Shown: positions 35,222 through 44,387 of the stretch, piece by piece | How the letters are laid out: each line of letters opens with the position of its first letter | Position numbering within the stretch: the first letter of the stretch is position 1 | Assembly (NCBI RefSeq): GCF_017832975.1 | Contig: NZ_JAFIBI010000001.1 | Span: 496,001-560,000 of the forward strand | Length of the DNA: 64,000 bases | Source of the DNA: Arthrobacter sp. PvP023 | GTDB taxonomy: Bacteria > Actinomycetota > Actinomycetes > Actinomycetales > Micrococcaceae | Direction: 5' to 3' | The notes under the pieces: generated by a model | The model's database searches: none | The model's input: the letters and a program-made list of their open reading frames with translations, nothing else | Told to the model about the DNA's origin: nothing | Translations under genes and position numbers: made by a program

Positions 35222-38200
35222 GCATCGCGACCATGCTGCCGATGGGCGAGCTCACCAACCCCGGCCAGATGCGGCTCGCGCTGGTCCAGGTGGTCAACTG
35301 GGGAACGTTCCATGGCGCCCACACGATGCACGTGGACCGCAACGGAACCCTGCTGACCGGCAACTCCGGCGTGGGCAAGTCCACGCTGTTTGACGCCATG
35401 CTGCGCGTGTTCGATGCCCGGCCGCGTTCCAACGAGGCCGCGGCGCAGCGCTCCGGTGCCGTGGAGGACAAGAGGACCACGTTCACGTACATGCGCGGCA
35501 AGGTGGGCGACAAGGCCGTGGGCGAGGGCTCGGCCAGCGCCTTCCAGCGCCCCGGTGCCACGTGGTCCGCCGTCGCCCTGACGTTCGATAACGCAGCGGG
35601 CACGAAGGTGACGGTGTCGGCGCTGTTCGACCTGCCGAAAAACGGCACGGAGTCGAGTGTCGGCCGGTACTACCTGATCGACAACAAGCCGCTGGACCTT
35701 GCGGCGATCGAGGGCATCGCCGAGAAGCGCTTCACCAAGGCTGCGCTGGACACGATCTTTCCGGACGCGCAGGTCTTCGACGTGCACAAGGCGTTCGCCG
35801 AGCGCTTCCGCCGCCTGCTGGGCATCAACTCGGACCAGGCCCTGCCGCTACTCCGCGTGATCCAGGCCGGCAAGGGCCTCGGCGGCAGCGTCAACACCTT
35901 CTTCCGGGACCAGGTGCTCGATGCGCCCGCCACGCTTGCCGCGGCGGACGACGTCGTCGAGGAATTTAGCAACCTGATGTCCATCCGGCAGCGGCTGGAG
36001 GACGTGCGGCAGCAGCGCGACCAGCTGGCCCCGGTGCCGGGCCTCAACAAGGACTACGCGCAGTCCCTGCTGGATGCGAACCGCCTGCGGGAACTCGCCG
36101 GTGAAGAATTCGATGCCTACAAGCAGCAGCTCGCGGTGACGGTCCACGAAAAGACCCTGCTCCGCTACAAGGACCTCGCCCAGGCCAAGGCCAAGGACCT
36201 TGCCGCGGAGCGCGCGGTCCGGGACGGCCTGGCCAAAGACCTTCGCCAGCTCGAGGCGGACTACAACAACCAGGGCGGCAACGCGATCTCGGCGATCGAG
36301 CAGTCGCTGGAGAATGCCCGGGTGGGACTCAAGCTCCGCCAGCAGGTGGAGGAAGCAGCACGGCAGGCGTTGGCTGATGCCGGCCTGGAGCTCGAGTGGA
36401 CGGCCGAGGGCTGGGAGCAGGCGCACGCCCACGCCGCCGACCGCTCGGCTGAACTGCAGGATGACTCCGAGGCGCTCAAAGAGCTGCGCTTCGAGGCGTT
36501 CGACGGCCACGCCACGAAGAAGCGTGAGCTTGCGGCGGCCCAGCAGGAACTCGTCTCACTGAAGACGCGCAAGTCCCTGCTCCCGCCGTCGAGCATTGAA
36601 AACCGGACCGCAATCGCGGCGGCAACCGGTGTGCCGGAGGAGCAGATGCCGTTCGGCGGCGAACTGATCGACGTCGCCGAAGGGCAGGAACAATGGCGGC
36701 CCGCCGCCGAACGCGCGCTGCGGAACCTGGCCACCACGCTGCTGGTTCCCGGCGAGCACTTCGCCGCCGTCACCCGGTACCTGAACGATCACTCCGTCCG
36801 CGGAGCGCTCCGGGCGGTGGACGTGTCCAAGCCGCTCGCCGGCGGTGCCCTGGCCGTGGAGGACGCGGCCGACGGCGATCTGCTGGGCAAGCTGGACATC
36901 CTCACCACCGGGCCCGCGGCCGACGCCGGGCAGTGGATCCGCGAGCGGATCGCGGTCGACTTCGCGTACCCGTGCGTCGAGGATCCGGACGAACTCGCTG
37001 CGCTGGACAAGGGCCTGAGCCTGGGCGGTGTGGTCAAGCGTAACCGCCACACGGTGGAGAAGGACGACCGCTTCGCCAGCAGGCAGGACTACGTCCTCGG
37101 CTTCGACAACGCCTCGAAGCTGGAGCTGGTGGCCGCGCAGGTGGCGGACCTGCAGCAGGAACTGGCGAAGGCCGCCGAACTCGCGCAAAGCCGCGAAGAG
37201 TTGCACCAGGGGATGACCCGCCAGCTGGAGGCCCTTCGCCGCATCGCCGAGGACCACCGGCCCTGGGAGCAGGTTTCCGCGGCTGTGGCGGAGGACGAGC
37301 TCGGCAAGATCGAGCAGCGCCTCAAGGATGCCCTTGCCGCCCAGGCCGACCTGGAGCCGCTGCGGGCCAACATCGAGGCGGCCCGGCAGAAGCACCAGTC
37401 CAGCACCGAGGCCGCGGCGGTCCTGCAGAGCGAATACAAGGCACTTGACCAGCAACTCACCGCCGCGGATTCGCTGCTGGAAGCGGCGCGCAACCGCCTG
37501 CGCCAGTCACCGCCGTCGGACGCCACCGTCGCCGCGCTGGAACCGTACTTCTCCGCGTTCGGCGACGTCGCCGAGATGCATGAGCTGGACAACCTGGCCA
37601 ACGAGGTCCGGACCCGGCTCCTTGCCGAGCTGCACACCGCCGAGTCCCGCGGCCAGGCCACCTCGGAGCGCCTCACCCGAATTTTCGAAGGATTCGTCCG
37701 CGAATGGGGCACGGCGATCTCCGCGGACCACGGCACCTCGATCGGCGCCGCCGGGGAGTTCGAAGCCCGGTACCACGCGATCGTCAGTGACGGCCTGCCC
37801 ACGCAGGAGGCCGAGTTCCGGCAGTTCTTCAACCAGCGCACGCACGAGTCGTTCAGCACGCTGCTGCACCTGCTGGATGAGGAACGCCGGTCCATCACCA
37901 GCCGCATCCTGCCCCTGAACGGCATCCTGTCCGAGGTCAACTTCCACGAGGGCAGCTTCCTGGAACTCGACATCAAACAGACCCTGCCGCCCACCGCGAA
38001 ACAGTTCAAGGACGCCATCCAGAATGCGCTCAGGACGCGGCACACGCGGCCCTCTCGCGCTGCGGGAGCGTCAGCTGCCGGCCCTGAAACGGACGACGAC
38101 GCCGAGCTCACCACCCGCTACAAGTCGCTGGAAACGCTCGTGAAGCGGCTGGGTTCGCAGACGCCCGAGGACCGGCGCTGGCGGGCCGAGGTGCTGGATG

Positions 38201-38685
38201 TGCGCGGGCACCTGTTCATCCAGTGCAAGGAGCACCGCGAAGTGGTTGACCCCGCCTCGGGCAAGAAGCGAGGCAAGCGGACCGATGTGTTCATGCACGC
38301 GGACACGGGCTCCATGTCCGGCGGCGAGCGGCAGCGGTTCACGGCGTTCATCATGGCCGCGGCGTTGAGCTACCAGCTTGGCATCGCCGAGCAGGGCTTC
38401 ACCACCTACGGCACAGTGATGATGGATGAGGCCTTTGTCCTCGCCTCGGAGGAATTCGCCGGCGCGGGGATCAAGGCCCTGCACGAATTCGGCTTCCAGC
38501 TGCTCCTGGCCGCTCCGGAGAACGTGATCGACCTGTCCAGGCACCTGGGCTCCGTCACGGAGATCCTGCGGGACAAGCGCACCAACCGCTCCGGCGTGCT
38601 CACAGCTCCGGTAATCGGGCCGCGGGCCGGCGCCGAGGGCCAGTGGAGGTCCGAGGCGAACCCGGTGGACATCGTCCTGCGCTAA
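35218..38685 (+). CDS. jetC: JetC / MksB-like SMC-type ATPase
   Basis: The protein has 1155 residues. Walker [11 protein letters not shown] lies at about 47-56. Long coiled coils run over about 250-560 and 650-800, with a hinge-like globular region between ([17 protein letters not shown] onward). The ABC signature MSGGERQRF lies near 1036 and Walker B VMMDEAF near 1067. It is the motor of the Wadjet/MksBEF condensin and should loop-extrude DNA. All ATPase motifs look intact. No JetD/MksG nuclease gene follows; the next 200 bp hold a 32-bp-period repeat and then an unrelated lipoprotein gene. Confidence 0.93.
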   Translation: MSIATMLPMGELTNPGQMRLALVQVVNWGTFHGAHTMHVDRNGTLLTGNSGVGKSTLFDAMLRVFDARPRSNEAAAQRSGAVEDKRTTFTYMRGKVGDKAVGEGSASAFQRPGATWSAVALTFDNAAGTKVTVSALFDLPKNGTESSVGRYYLIDNKPLDLAAIEGIAEKRFTKAALDTIFPDAQVFDVHKAFAERFRRLLGINSDQALPLLRVIQAGKGLGGSVNTFFRDQVLDAPATLAAADDVVEEFSNLMSIRQRLEDVRQQRDQLAPVPGLNKDYAQSLLDANRLRELAGEEFDAYKQQLAVTVHEKTLLRYKDLAQAKAKDLAAERAVRDGLAKDLRQLEADYNNQGGNAISAIEQSLENARVGLKLRQQVEEAARQALADAGLELEWTAEGWEQAHAHAADRSAELQDDSEALKELRFEAFDGHATKKRELAAAQQELVSLKTRKSLLPPSSIENRTAIAAATGVPEEQMPFGGELIDVAEGQEQWRPAAERALRNLATTLLVPGEHFAAVTRYLNDHSVRGALRAVDVSKPLAGGALAVEDAADGDLLGKLDILTTGPAADAGQWIRERIAVDFAYPCVEDPDELAALDKGLSLGGVVKRNRHTVEKDDRFASRQDYVLGFDNASKLELVAAQVADLQQELAKAAELAQSREELHQGMTRQLEALRRIAEDHRPWEQVSAAVAEDELGKIEQRLKDALAAQADLEPLRANIEAARQKHQSSTEAAAVLQSEYKALDQQLTAADSLLEAARNRLRQSPPSDATVAALEPYFSAFGDVAEMHELDNLANEVRTRLLAELHTAESRGQATSERLTRIFEGFVREWGTAISADHGTSIGAAGEFEARYHAIVSDGLPTQEAEFRQFFNQRTHESFSTLLHLLDEERRSITSRILPLNGILSEVNFHEGSFLELDIKQTLPPTAKQFKDAIQNALRTRHTRPSRAAGASAAGPETDDDAELTTRYKSLETLVKRLGSQTPEDRRWRAEVLDVRGHLFIQCKEHREVVDPASGKKRGKRTDVFMHADTGSMSGGERQRFTAFIMAAALSYQLGIAEQGFTTYGTVMMDEAFVLASEEFAGAGIKALHEFGFQLLLAAPENVIDLSRHLGSVTEILRDKRTNRSGVLTAPVIGPRAGAEGQWRSEANPVDIVLR

Positions 38686-38701
38686 CTCCGGCCGCCCATC
38701 A

Positions 38702-38770
38702 GGACGCTCTCTCACTTCCTGCAGGTTTTTTGCGGACGCTCTCGCACTTGTCGCCTGTCGTGGCCAGTTC
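38702..38770. repeat. 32-bp-period intergenic repeat, locus A
   Basis: Just after jetC the core ACGCTCTCTCACTTCCTG recurs 32 bp later as ACGCTCTCGCACTTGTCG. The sequence contains the palindrome CCTGCAGG followed by a T-run. It is nearly identical over 27 bp to the first unit at 48494 and related to the array at 40289-40499 read on the opposite strand. Confidence 0.7.
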
Positions 38771-38880
38771 ACGGCATTGATAACAAGTGGATGGGCTTAT
38801 TGGCGACGGTATGGAGCCGCGCTGTCCCTGCGTGCGATTCTGTAGTGCATCGCCACAGATTCCTCGTGGAAGGCACCGTC

Positions 38881-39366
38881 ATGATTTGTGCACGCCGAGT
38901 CCCCTTTATCGCCGCCCTCGCGATAGCCGCCGCCCTCGGCCTGGGCGGCTGCGGGGCTGCCGTCCCGGAGGCTTCCTCCGGAGGGGCATCGCCGTCGGGT
39001 ACCGGCACACCCTCGGAGCCGGCAGGCGCAACGTCCGCCCCCGCCACGGCGGGCCCGACGACGAGCGGTGCCCGGCCGCCGTCGTCCGCTCCCGTTTCCG
39101 CCGGCGTCGCGACGTATACGTTCCCGGACGGGCGCCTGTCGTTCAAGTACCCGGCCGACTGGAGGGTTGAACTGTTCACCGGGGCGGGGCAGCCGTCACT
39201 GTCCCGCACCGCGACCGTGTTCGACGCGGGCGGAACGGAGCAGGTCACTGTGTATTCCGGGCAGGTGGCTGATGCCGTGAGCCACCGGGTGAGCAGGTCC
39301 GTATTCGAGTCCGAACCTGTCCCGGGCCTTAGCCGGCAGACTGCTCCTGCCGCCAACTACTCCTGA
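38881..39366 (+). CDS. Putative lipoprotein, possibly C-terminally truncated
   Basis: The protein has 161 residues from the ATG at 38881. The signal peptide ends in the lipobox LGLGGCGAA, with Cys around residue 23. A Ser/Thr/Pro/Ala-rich linker (25-75) is followed by a small beta-rich domain (VATYTFPDGRLSFKYPADWR). That domain is typical of longer actinobacterial surface lipoproteins, but here it stops abruptly at PAANYS, so the C-terminus may be lost. Function unknown. Confidence 0.65.
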   Translation: MICARRVPFIAALAIAAALGLGGCGAAVPEASSGGASPSGTGTPSEPAGATSAPATAGPTTSGARPPSSAPVSAGVATYTFPDGRLSFKYPADWRVELFTGAGQPSLSRTATVFDAGGTEQVTVYSGQVADAVSHRVSRSVFESEPVPGLSRQTAPAANYS

Positions 39367-39467
39367 AGCGCTGTTGTTGAGCATTTCGTACAGCTGACTT
39401 CTCCGGCCGCCCCCCGCGCCGGAGGCCGGGCGGGAAAGGGCCTGCCCCGCCCCCGCCCCCGACCGGC

Positions 39468-39962
39468 CTAGCGTCCTTGAACCCGGTTGATGAACAGTTC
39501 CGTCCGCGCTATCAGTCCGTCGACCTGCCGGAGAACGACGGCGGCCGGGTCGGGGTTGATCTCATTGACCGGCGGTTCCACGCGGACGTTCCCGCTGCAC
39601 AGGAAGTCGGCGCAGATCAGCGTCCCTATCGTGTTGCCGTTCCGGCCTGACTGACCGGCACGTTTGGCAACCCACAACAGGACGTCGTCCCTGGAGAAAA
39701 CGTCGCGGCATAGTTCGCACAGTACGGACCGGCTCTTCTTGGCTCCGCCCTCCGGAGCGCGGAGCATGATCCCTGTTAACCCCAAGCGTCCCGGGACTAC
39801 GAGGTAGCCGCGGAGCGGCATCTTGGCGTCCCGCCACCCCAAAAAGTCCAGGCTGTCCCAGTCCAAGGAGTCAAAATCCCGGGGCAGGGTGAGTTTGGCG
39901 GCCTCGGAACGGCTGGCATTGATGAACGATGAACGGATCTGCTGGGCAGTGATTTTTTGCAT
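39468..39962 (-). CDS. FBP-domain protein (FusB-like EF-G-binding fold)
   Basis: The protein has 164 residues from the ATG at 39962; the upstream extension is unlikely. The N-terminal helical part (ITAQQIRSSFINASRSEA) and a C-terminal treble-clef zinc finger with CELC and CADFLC match FBP/FusB proteins. Family members bind elongation factor G and can rescue ribosomes stalled by fusidic acid. Whether this one does so is unknown. Confidence 0.8.
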   Translation of the reverse strand: MQKITAQQIRSSFINASRSEAAKLTLPRDFDSLDWDSLDFLGWRDAKMPLRGYLVVPGRLGLTGIMLRAPEGGAKKSRSVLCELCRDVFSRDDVLLWVAKRAGQSGRNGNTIGTLICADFLCSGNVRVEPPVNEINPDPAAVVLRQVDGLIARTELFINRVQGR

Positions 39963-40288
39963 GACAATGAGCTTTCGAAAGCGTAGGGTCCCCGGGGGGA
40001 ATAGCGGTCTCTTGTCAGCTGAATCCGGGCGCACCAGGGCCCAATGAAGGAAAGTGCCTGGCGGACGGCTAGATGCAGGTCCGGCGCGGGAAAGCTGACG
40101 TCGCTGTGGCCGCAAAGCAGGCCATTCCGGCCGCCCCGCTTCCCGCGGCTGCGATGACCTCGACGGTCTTCGGCATGCTCATTCCCCTCGTTGTGCAGGC
40201 GGTCCGATTCGGACCTCCTCATTGCCGGGCACCAGAGGCCCGCCCCGCCATCCTCCCAAATGCGCAACGCGTCGGCAACCGCGGACTG
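39963..40288. other. Intergenic region with a doubtful 37-codon ORF
   Basis: Between the FBP gene and the tandem array the only coding candidate is a minus-strand ORF at 40069-40182 with GAGGGG before its ATG and a hydrophobic Ala-rich stretch (residues 9-31) that could be a membrane peptide. No homology is recognised. Nothing else is visible. Confidence 0.25.
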
Positions 40289-40499
40289 CGGCCGGAAGTG
40301 GGAGAGCGATGGGGAAAAGCCGGCCGGAAGTGGGAGAGCGATGGGGAAAAGGCGGCCGGAAGTGAGAGAGCGATGGGGAAAAGGCGGCCGGAAGTGGGAG
40401 AGCGTTGGGGAAAAGCCGGCCGGAAGTGGGAGAGCGATGGGGAAAAGGCGGCCGGAAGTGGGAGAGCGTTGGGGAAAAGGCGGGCGGTGGGAGAGCGTT
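40289..40499. repeat. Tandem 32-bp repeat array, locus B
   Basis: Six consecutive units with exact 32-bp spacing are seen: CGGAAG begins at 40293, 40325, 40357, 40389, 40421 and 40453. A shortened seventh unit ends at 40499. Units differ by single bases (GCGAT/GCGTT, GCCGG/GCGG, AGTGGG/AGTGAG). There are no spacers, so this is a satellite, not a CRISPR array. The last unit runs into the tetR stop codon. Read on the minus strand the core is CTCTCCCACTTCCGG, matching loci A and C. Confidence 0.9.
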
Positions 40500-41055
40500 A
40501 CGTTCGGATCTCGCCGCAGGCGTCGACCTGCGCCTGCACAATCGCCCCGTAGTGGGCCACCAGGTCGTCGAAGTCCCAGCCGTCGAACATGCCGAGCGTC
40601 CTCACCGCCTCGCCAAAGCCGGTCATGAGCGCGACGACGGTGGAGGCGTAACGCCGGTCCGGCGTCGCATCCTTCAGCAGACTGGCCATGGCCGCAAGGT
40701 ACCGTTCGCGCGTTTCTGCGCGGGCGGCGTCGGGCGTCGGGGAGTCCTGGATGGTGAACGGAAGCATGGCCCACGGCTCTTTCAGCCCGCGCTCCCGGCG
40801 CATCAGTACGCGGAACACCAGCGTCGCACCCAGCTCGGATGCCGGGACATCGAGATCGGACAGCAGCGACTCGTCCGGTTTGGCGGCGGCAAACAGTTTT
40901 TCCTTGGAGCCGAAAAGCTTCATTACGAGGGCTGCTGAAACACCGGCGTCGGAGGCGATGTCGCGGACCGTCACGCCGCGGTAGCCCCGCTCGCCGAACA
41001 GCCTGCCTGCCGAATCCAGGATGGCGTCGCGGCTGGACACCACGGCCGCGCTCAC
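40498..41055 (-). CDS. TetR-family transcriptional regulator
   Basis: The protein has 185 residues. The N-terminal helix-turn-helix is RDAILDSAGRLFGERGYRGV, then VRDIASDAGVSAALVMKLFG (residues 8-55), followed by a helical ligand domain. The GTG start overlaps the stop of the MFS exporter gene (GTGA), so the regulator is cotranscribed and coupled to it. It probably represses the exporter through the inverted repeat at 43069-43084. Its TAA stop is formed at the edge of the 32-bp tandem array. Confidence 0.9.
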   Translation of the reverse strand: MSAAVVSSRDAILDSAGRLFGERGYRGVTVRDIASDAGVSAALVMKLFGSKEKLFAAAKPDESLLSDLDVPASELGATLVFRVLMRRERGLKEPWAMLPFTIQDSPTPDAARAETRERYLAAMASLLKDATPDRRYASTVVALMTGFGEAVRTLGMFDGWDFDDLVAHYGAIVQAQVDACGEIRT

Positions 41056-43004
41056 GCGTCCACCAGCTGTACGGCGGGCGCGTCCATCGCCAGGTCCGCG
41101 GTTACCGAGCGGTTGTCCACTGCCAGCTTCCGGGCCATCGCCTGGTGGGTCGCCGGGTTCAGCAAGGTCACGATGTAGCGCCCGGCCAAGGGTAGCGGCA
41201 GTGAATAGCGACCGTTGGAATCGGTGCGGACCGTGGCCACGTGCTCGCCGGAGGCCTGCAGCAGGGTTACTACCGCGTCCGTGAGGGCCGCGCCTCCCAC
41301 GGTGGCGGTTCCGGCCAGTTCCAGGCGGTCTTCCAGGTGGAAATTCTGCTGGAGCGTGCGGCCGTCGAAGTCGAACACCTCCGCCATTGGCGCCCAGCCG
41401 GCGGCGTTGGCCACCATCAGGTATGTGCCTGCTCCGGGGAGCGCCACGGAATAGTTGCCGTCGCTGTCCACCCGGCTCCAGTCCACCGGTTCGCCGCTTG
41501 TCTGCAGGACGGTGACGACGGCGGGAGTGACCGGGCGGCGTTCGGCCGTCAGGACGCGCCCCTGCACCACCAGCTCGATGGCGGCCGGCGCAGGGACCGC
41601 CGCCTTGGCTGCGGCCGCGGCGCGCGGGATGAACACGGCAGCCACCATGGAGGCCGCGGACGCCAGTGCCGCCATCCAGAAGACGTCCTTGAATGCCTCG
41701 AAGGACGGCAGCCGGGCCGATCCCACGGTGATGGTCACTGAGGTGAGGACGGCGGCGACGGCTGCACTCGACGTCGAGGTTCCAATGGACCGCACCAGGC
41801 TGTTGAGGCCGTTAGCCGACGCGGTTTCCGTAATGGGCACGGCCCCCATGATCAGGGTGGGCATCGCGGCGTAGGCGATGGCGGTTCCGATGCTGACCAC
41901 CGTGGAGCCGATGATCACCGAGGTAATGGAATCGAAGAAGAAAACGCGGCCCACGTACCCCACCACCATGACCGCCGCGCCCGCGATCAGCGCCGACTTC
42001 CCGCCGAACCGCCGGATGATGCCGCCGGAAACGGGAGCGAAGACCACCATGGCCAGGCCAGAGGGAACCATGCAGAGGCCGGCGGTGATCACGCTCAGCT
42101 GGAAACCGTAACCGGTGGAGGTGGGCAGTTGGAGCTGCTGGGTGGTCAGCAGCATGTTGGCGAACATGGCGAAGCCCACCAGCAGGGATGCCAGGTTGGT
42201 CAGGAGGACAGGGCGCCGGCCGGAGGTGCGGAGGTCCACCATCGGCTGGCTGACCTTCAGCTCGTAGGGCAGCCACGCGGCCAGGAGGATGGCGGCGGCG
42301 AGGAACAGAAGCAGCACCGGTTCGGAACTCCAGCCCCACGATCCGCCCTTGGAGATGCCCAGGAGCAGCGCTGCCAGTGCCGCGGAAAGAATCACCGCGC
42401 CGAGATAGTCGAACCGGCCCGGCGTGCGCACCTTGGATTCGGGAACCACCAGAACGACGGCGGCGAGCAGCAGCGTGCCGGCACCACCGGAAACCCAGAA
42501 GATGGACTCCCAGCCCAGGCTTTCGTATAGCAGCCCGGCCAGCGGCAGGCCCAGGGCGCTGCCGATGCCCAGCGTGGCGCTCATCAGGGCCACGGCGGAC
42601 CCCATCTTTTCCTTGGGCAGTTCGTCGCGCATGATGCTGATGCCCACGGGAATCAAGGCCGAGGAGAACCCCTGCAGTGCCCGGCCCACGATGAGCCAGA
42701 GGAAGCTTCCCCCCACGGCGGCCACGATGGAGCCGGCAACCATGATGGCGAGGCAGATCACCATCATTTTCCGTTTGCCGTACATGTCCGCGCTGCGGGA
42801 CACGATCGGGGTGGCCACGGCGCTTGAGAGCAGCGTGGCGGTGACCAGCCAGGAGGCGTCGTCGGCCGTCACGCCGAGGATCCCGGGGAAGTCCGGAAGG
42901 AGCGGCACCACGAGGGTCTGCATCAGCGCCACCACCGTGCCGCTCAGCGCAAGGACGGCCGTGATGGCGCCGGGGGACATGGATCTATTGCGGGATGGGG
43001 GCAT
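41052..43004 (-). CDS. MFS drug exporter with two C-terminal carboxypeptidase-regulatory-like domains
   Basis: The protein has 650 residues from the ATG at 43004, with AGAAGG upstream. About 14 membrane helices fill residues 10-475, as in the EmrB/QacA drug:H+ antiporters, with SADMYGKRKMMVI as the loop motif. The C-terminal 170 residues form two tandem transthyretin-like beta-sandwich repeats (VVQGRVLTAERRPV with SDGNYSVALPGAGTY; LAGTATVGGAALTD with SNGRYSLPLPLAGRY), probably soluble. It exports an unknown compound under TetR control. Confidence 0.9.
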   Translation of the reverse strand: MPPSRNRSMSPGAITAVLALSGTVVALMQTLVVPLLPDFPGILGVTADDASWLVTATLLSSAVATPIVSRSADMYGKRKMMVICLAIMVAGSIVAAVGGSFLWLIVGRALQGFSSALIPVGISIMRDELPKEKMGSAVALMSATLGIGSALGLPLAGLLYESLGWESIFWVSGGAGTLLLAAVVLVVPESKVRTPGRFDYLGAVILSAALAALLLGISKGGSWGWSSEPVLLLFLAAAILLAAWLPYELKVSQPMVDLRTSGRRPVLLTNLASLLVGFAMFANMLLTTQQLQLPTSTGYGFQLSVITAGLCMVPSGLAMVVFAPVSGGIIRRFGGKSALIAGAAVMVVGYVGRVFFFDSITSVIIGSTVVSIGTAIAYAAMPTLIMGAVPITETASANGLNSLVRSIGTSTSSAAVAAVLTSVTITVGSARLPSFEAFKDVFWMAALASAASMVAAVFIPRAAAAAKAAVPAPAAIELVVQGRVLTAERRPVTPAVVTVLQTSGEPVDWSRVDSDGNYSVALPGAGTYLMVANAAGWAPMAEVFDFDGRTLQQNFHLEDRLELAGTATVGGAALTDAVVTLLQASGEHVATVRTDSNGRYSLPLPLAGRYIVTLLNPATHQAMARKLAVDNRSVTADLAMDAPAVQLVDA

Positions 43005-43068
43005 CAGGGCGGAACCTTCTGGGCATGAGGCGGCCACAAGGGGTGAACGCACGTTTACTGTCTTTCAA

Positions 43069-43084
43069 GTGAACCATTGTTCAC
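43069..43084. promoter_or_regulatory. Inverted repeat GTGAAC-N4-GTTCAC, candidate TetR operator
   Basis: GTGAACCATTGTTCAC is a perfect 6-bp-arm palindrome 65 bp upstream of the MFS start. A further GGTGAAC half-site lies at 43042. Size and position are typical of TetR operators; binding is inferred. Confidence 0.6.
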
Positions 43085-43205
43085 CCCGCGCCCTCAAGGA
43101 ATTTTGGCGTGTGAAGCCTCACGTTTTGGTCCGCGGCCCTGGGCTAAACGGGCAAGGCGGCCCGATTGAGACAATTACGTTACGCAAACGTTCCGTAATT
43201 CACAG

Positions 43206-43226
43206 AAGGATAGGCTAGCCTTACTT
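43206..43226. promoter_or_regulatory. DtxR/IdeR-like iron box
   Basis: TAGGCTAGCCTTACTT in this segment has the palindromic core AGGCTAGCCT, resembling the actinobacterial iron box TTAGGTTAGSCTAACCTAA. It lies about 30 bp upstream of the siderophore-binding-protein start, where an iron-loaded repressor would block transcription. Confidence 0.6.
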
Positions 43227-43255
43227 GGGTTCGCATCATTGACCTAAGGAGTTCC

Positions 43256-44377
43256 GTGACTTCCCCCCTCTTCTCCGGCCCGGGCGCCGGCCGCAGCGGC
43301 TTTGCCGCCGGTCCGTCCCGCCGCGTGCTGCTCAAGACCGCCGGCAAGGCAACTGCCGTGCTGGCAGCAGCCGCACTCTCGCTGACCGCCTGCTCCACCG
43401 GTCCGGCGGCATCCGGTACCGGCACTGCAGCGGCCGGCCAGTCCGCCAGCTCGCAGTTCCCGGTCACCATCCAGCACGTCTTCGGCGAGACCATCATTGA
43501 GTCCCAGCCGCAGCGCGTGGTCACGGTTTCCTGGGTCAACGACGACGTCGCACTCGCCCTGGGTGTTGTTCCCGTGGGCGTCCCCAAGAACGAATGGGGC
43601 GGCAACGACAAGGGCTCCACGCCGTGGAAAGACGCCAAGCTGGAAGAGCTGGGTGCCGGCTTCGGCACTGAAAAGGCACCGGTCCAGTTCTCCGAGGCGG
43701 ACGGCATCAACTTCACCGAGATCGCCAAGCTCAACCCGGACGTCATCCTGGGCGCCTACTCCGGCCTGACGGAAGAGGACTACAAGAAGCTCAGCGAGAT
43801 CGCGCCGGTGGTCGCCCACCCCGAGATCGCCTACGGCACGTCCTGGCAGGATTCCACCAGCATCATCGGCAAGGCCCTGGGTAAGGAAACCGAGGCCACC
43901 AAGCTGATCTCGGACACCGAAGCCACCATCAAGGACAAGGTCTCCAAGTATCCTCAGCTGGCCGGCAAGAGCTTCATCTACGGCAACCTGGAGCCAGCCA
44001 AGAGCGACGGCGTCAACGTCTACACCGCGAACGACAACCGTCCGCGCTTCCTCTCGGAGATCGGGATGAAGCTCGCCCCGGTTGTGGAGGAAAACTCGAA
44101 GGGCTCCAAGGAGTTCTTCATCCCGTGGTCCGCTGAAAAGGCCAACGAGCTCGAATCCGACATCTTCGTGACCTGGGTTCCTGATTCCGCCACCACCGAT
44201 TCCATCAAGGCCGATCCCCTGCTGGGCCAGATCCCGGCCATCAAGGACGGCGCCCTGGTTGCCGACTCGGACAACACACTCACGCTGTCCATTTCGGCGT
44301 CGTCGCCCCTGAGCCTGCCGTGGTCGCTGGACACGTTCCTGCCCCAGCTGGCCAACGCAGCGGATGCAGTGAAGTAG
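43256..44377 (+). CDS. Iron-siderophore ABC transporter substrate-binding lipoprotein
   Basis: The protein has 373 residues. The GTG start follows AAGGAG at 43246. An Arg-containing signal segment (RRVLLKTAGKATAVLAAAAL) leads to the lipobox LTACST near residue 45. The mature part has the FepB/BtuF fold with PQRVVTVSWVNDDVALALG and LNPDVILGAYSGLTEEDYKK. It captures ferric siderophore outside the membrane for the FecCD-type permeases next door. An iron box lies upstream. Confidence 0.93.
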   Translation: MTSPLFSGPGAGRSGFAAGPSRRVLLKTAGKATAVLAAAALSLTACSTGPAASGTGTAAAGQSASSQFPVTIQHVFGETIIESQPQRVVTVSWVNDDVALALGVVPVGVPKNEWGGNDKGSTPWKDAKLEELGAGFGTEKAPVQFSEADGINFTEIAKLNPDVILGAYSGLTEEDYKKLSEIAPVVAHPEIAYGTSWQDSTSIIGKALGKETEATKLISDTEATIKDKVSKYPQLAGKSFIYGNLEPAKSDGVNVYTANDNRPRFLSEIGMKLAPVVEENSKGSKEFFIPWSAEKANELESDIFVTWVPDSATTDSIKADPLLGQIPAIKDGALVADSDNTLTLSISASSPLSLPWSLDTFLPQLANAADAVK

Positions 44378-44387
44378 GCACCCCACT

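Noticed and set aside
40289..40499. CRISPR array
   Set aside because: Units of 32 bp are directly contiguous with no unique spacers and there are no cas genes, so it is a tandem satellite.
38686..40500. A hidden or frameshifted jetD after jetC
   Set aside because: None of the frames in this stretch shows a long conserved product other than the lipoprotein and FBP proteins; there is also too little room for a gene of about 380 codons.
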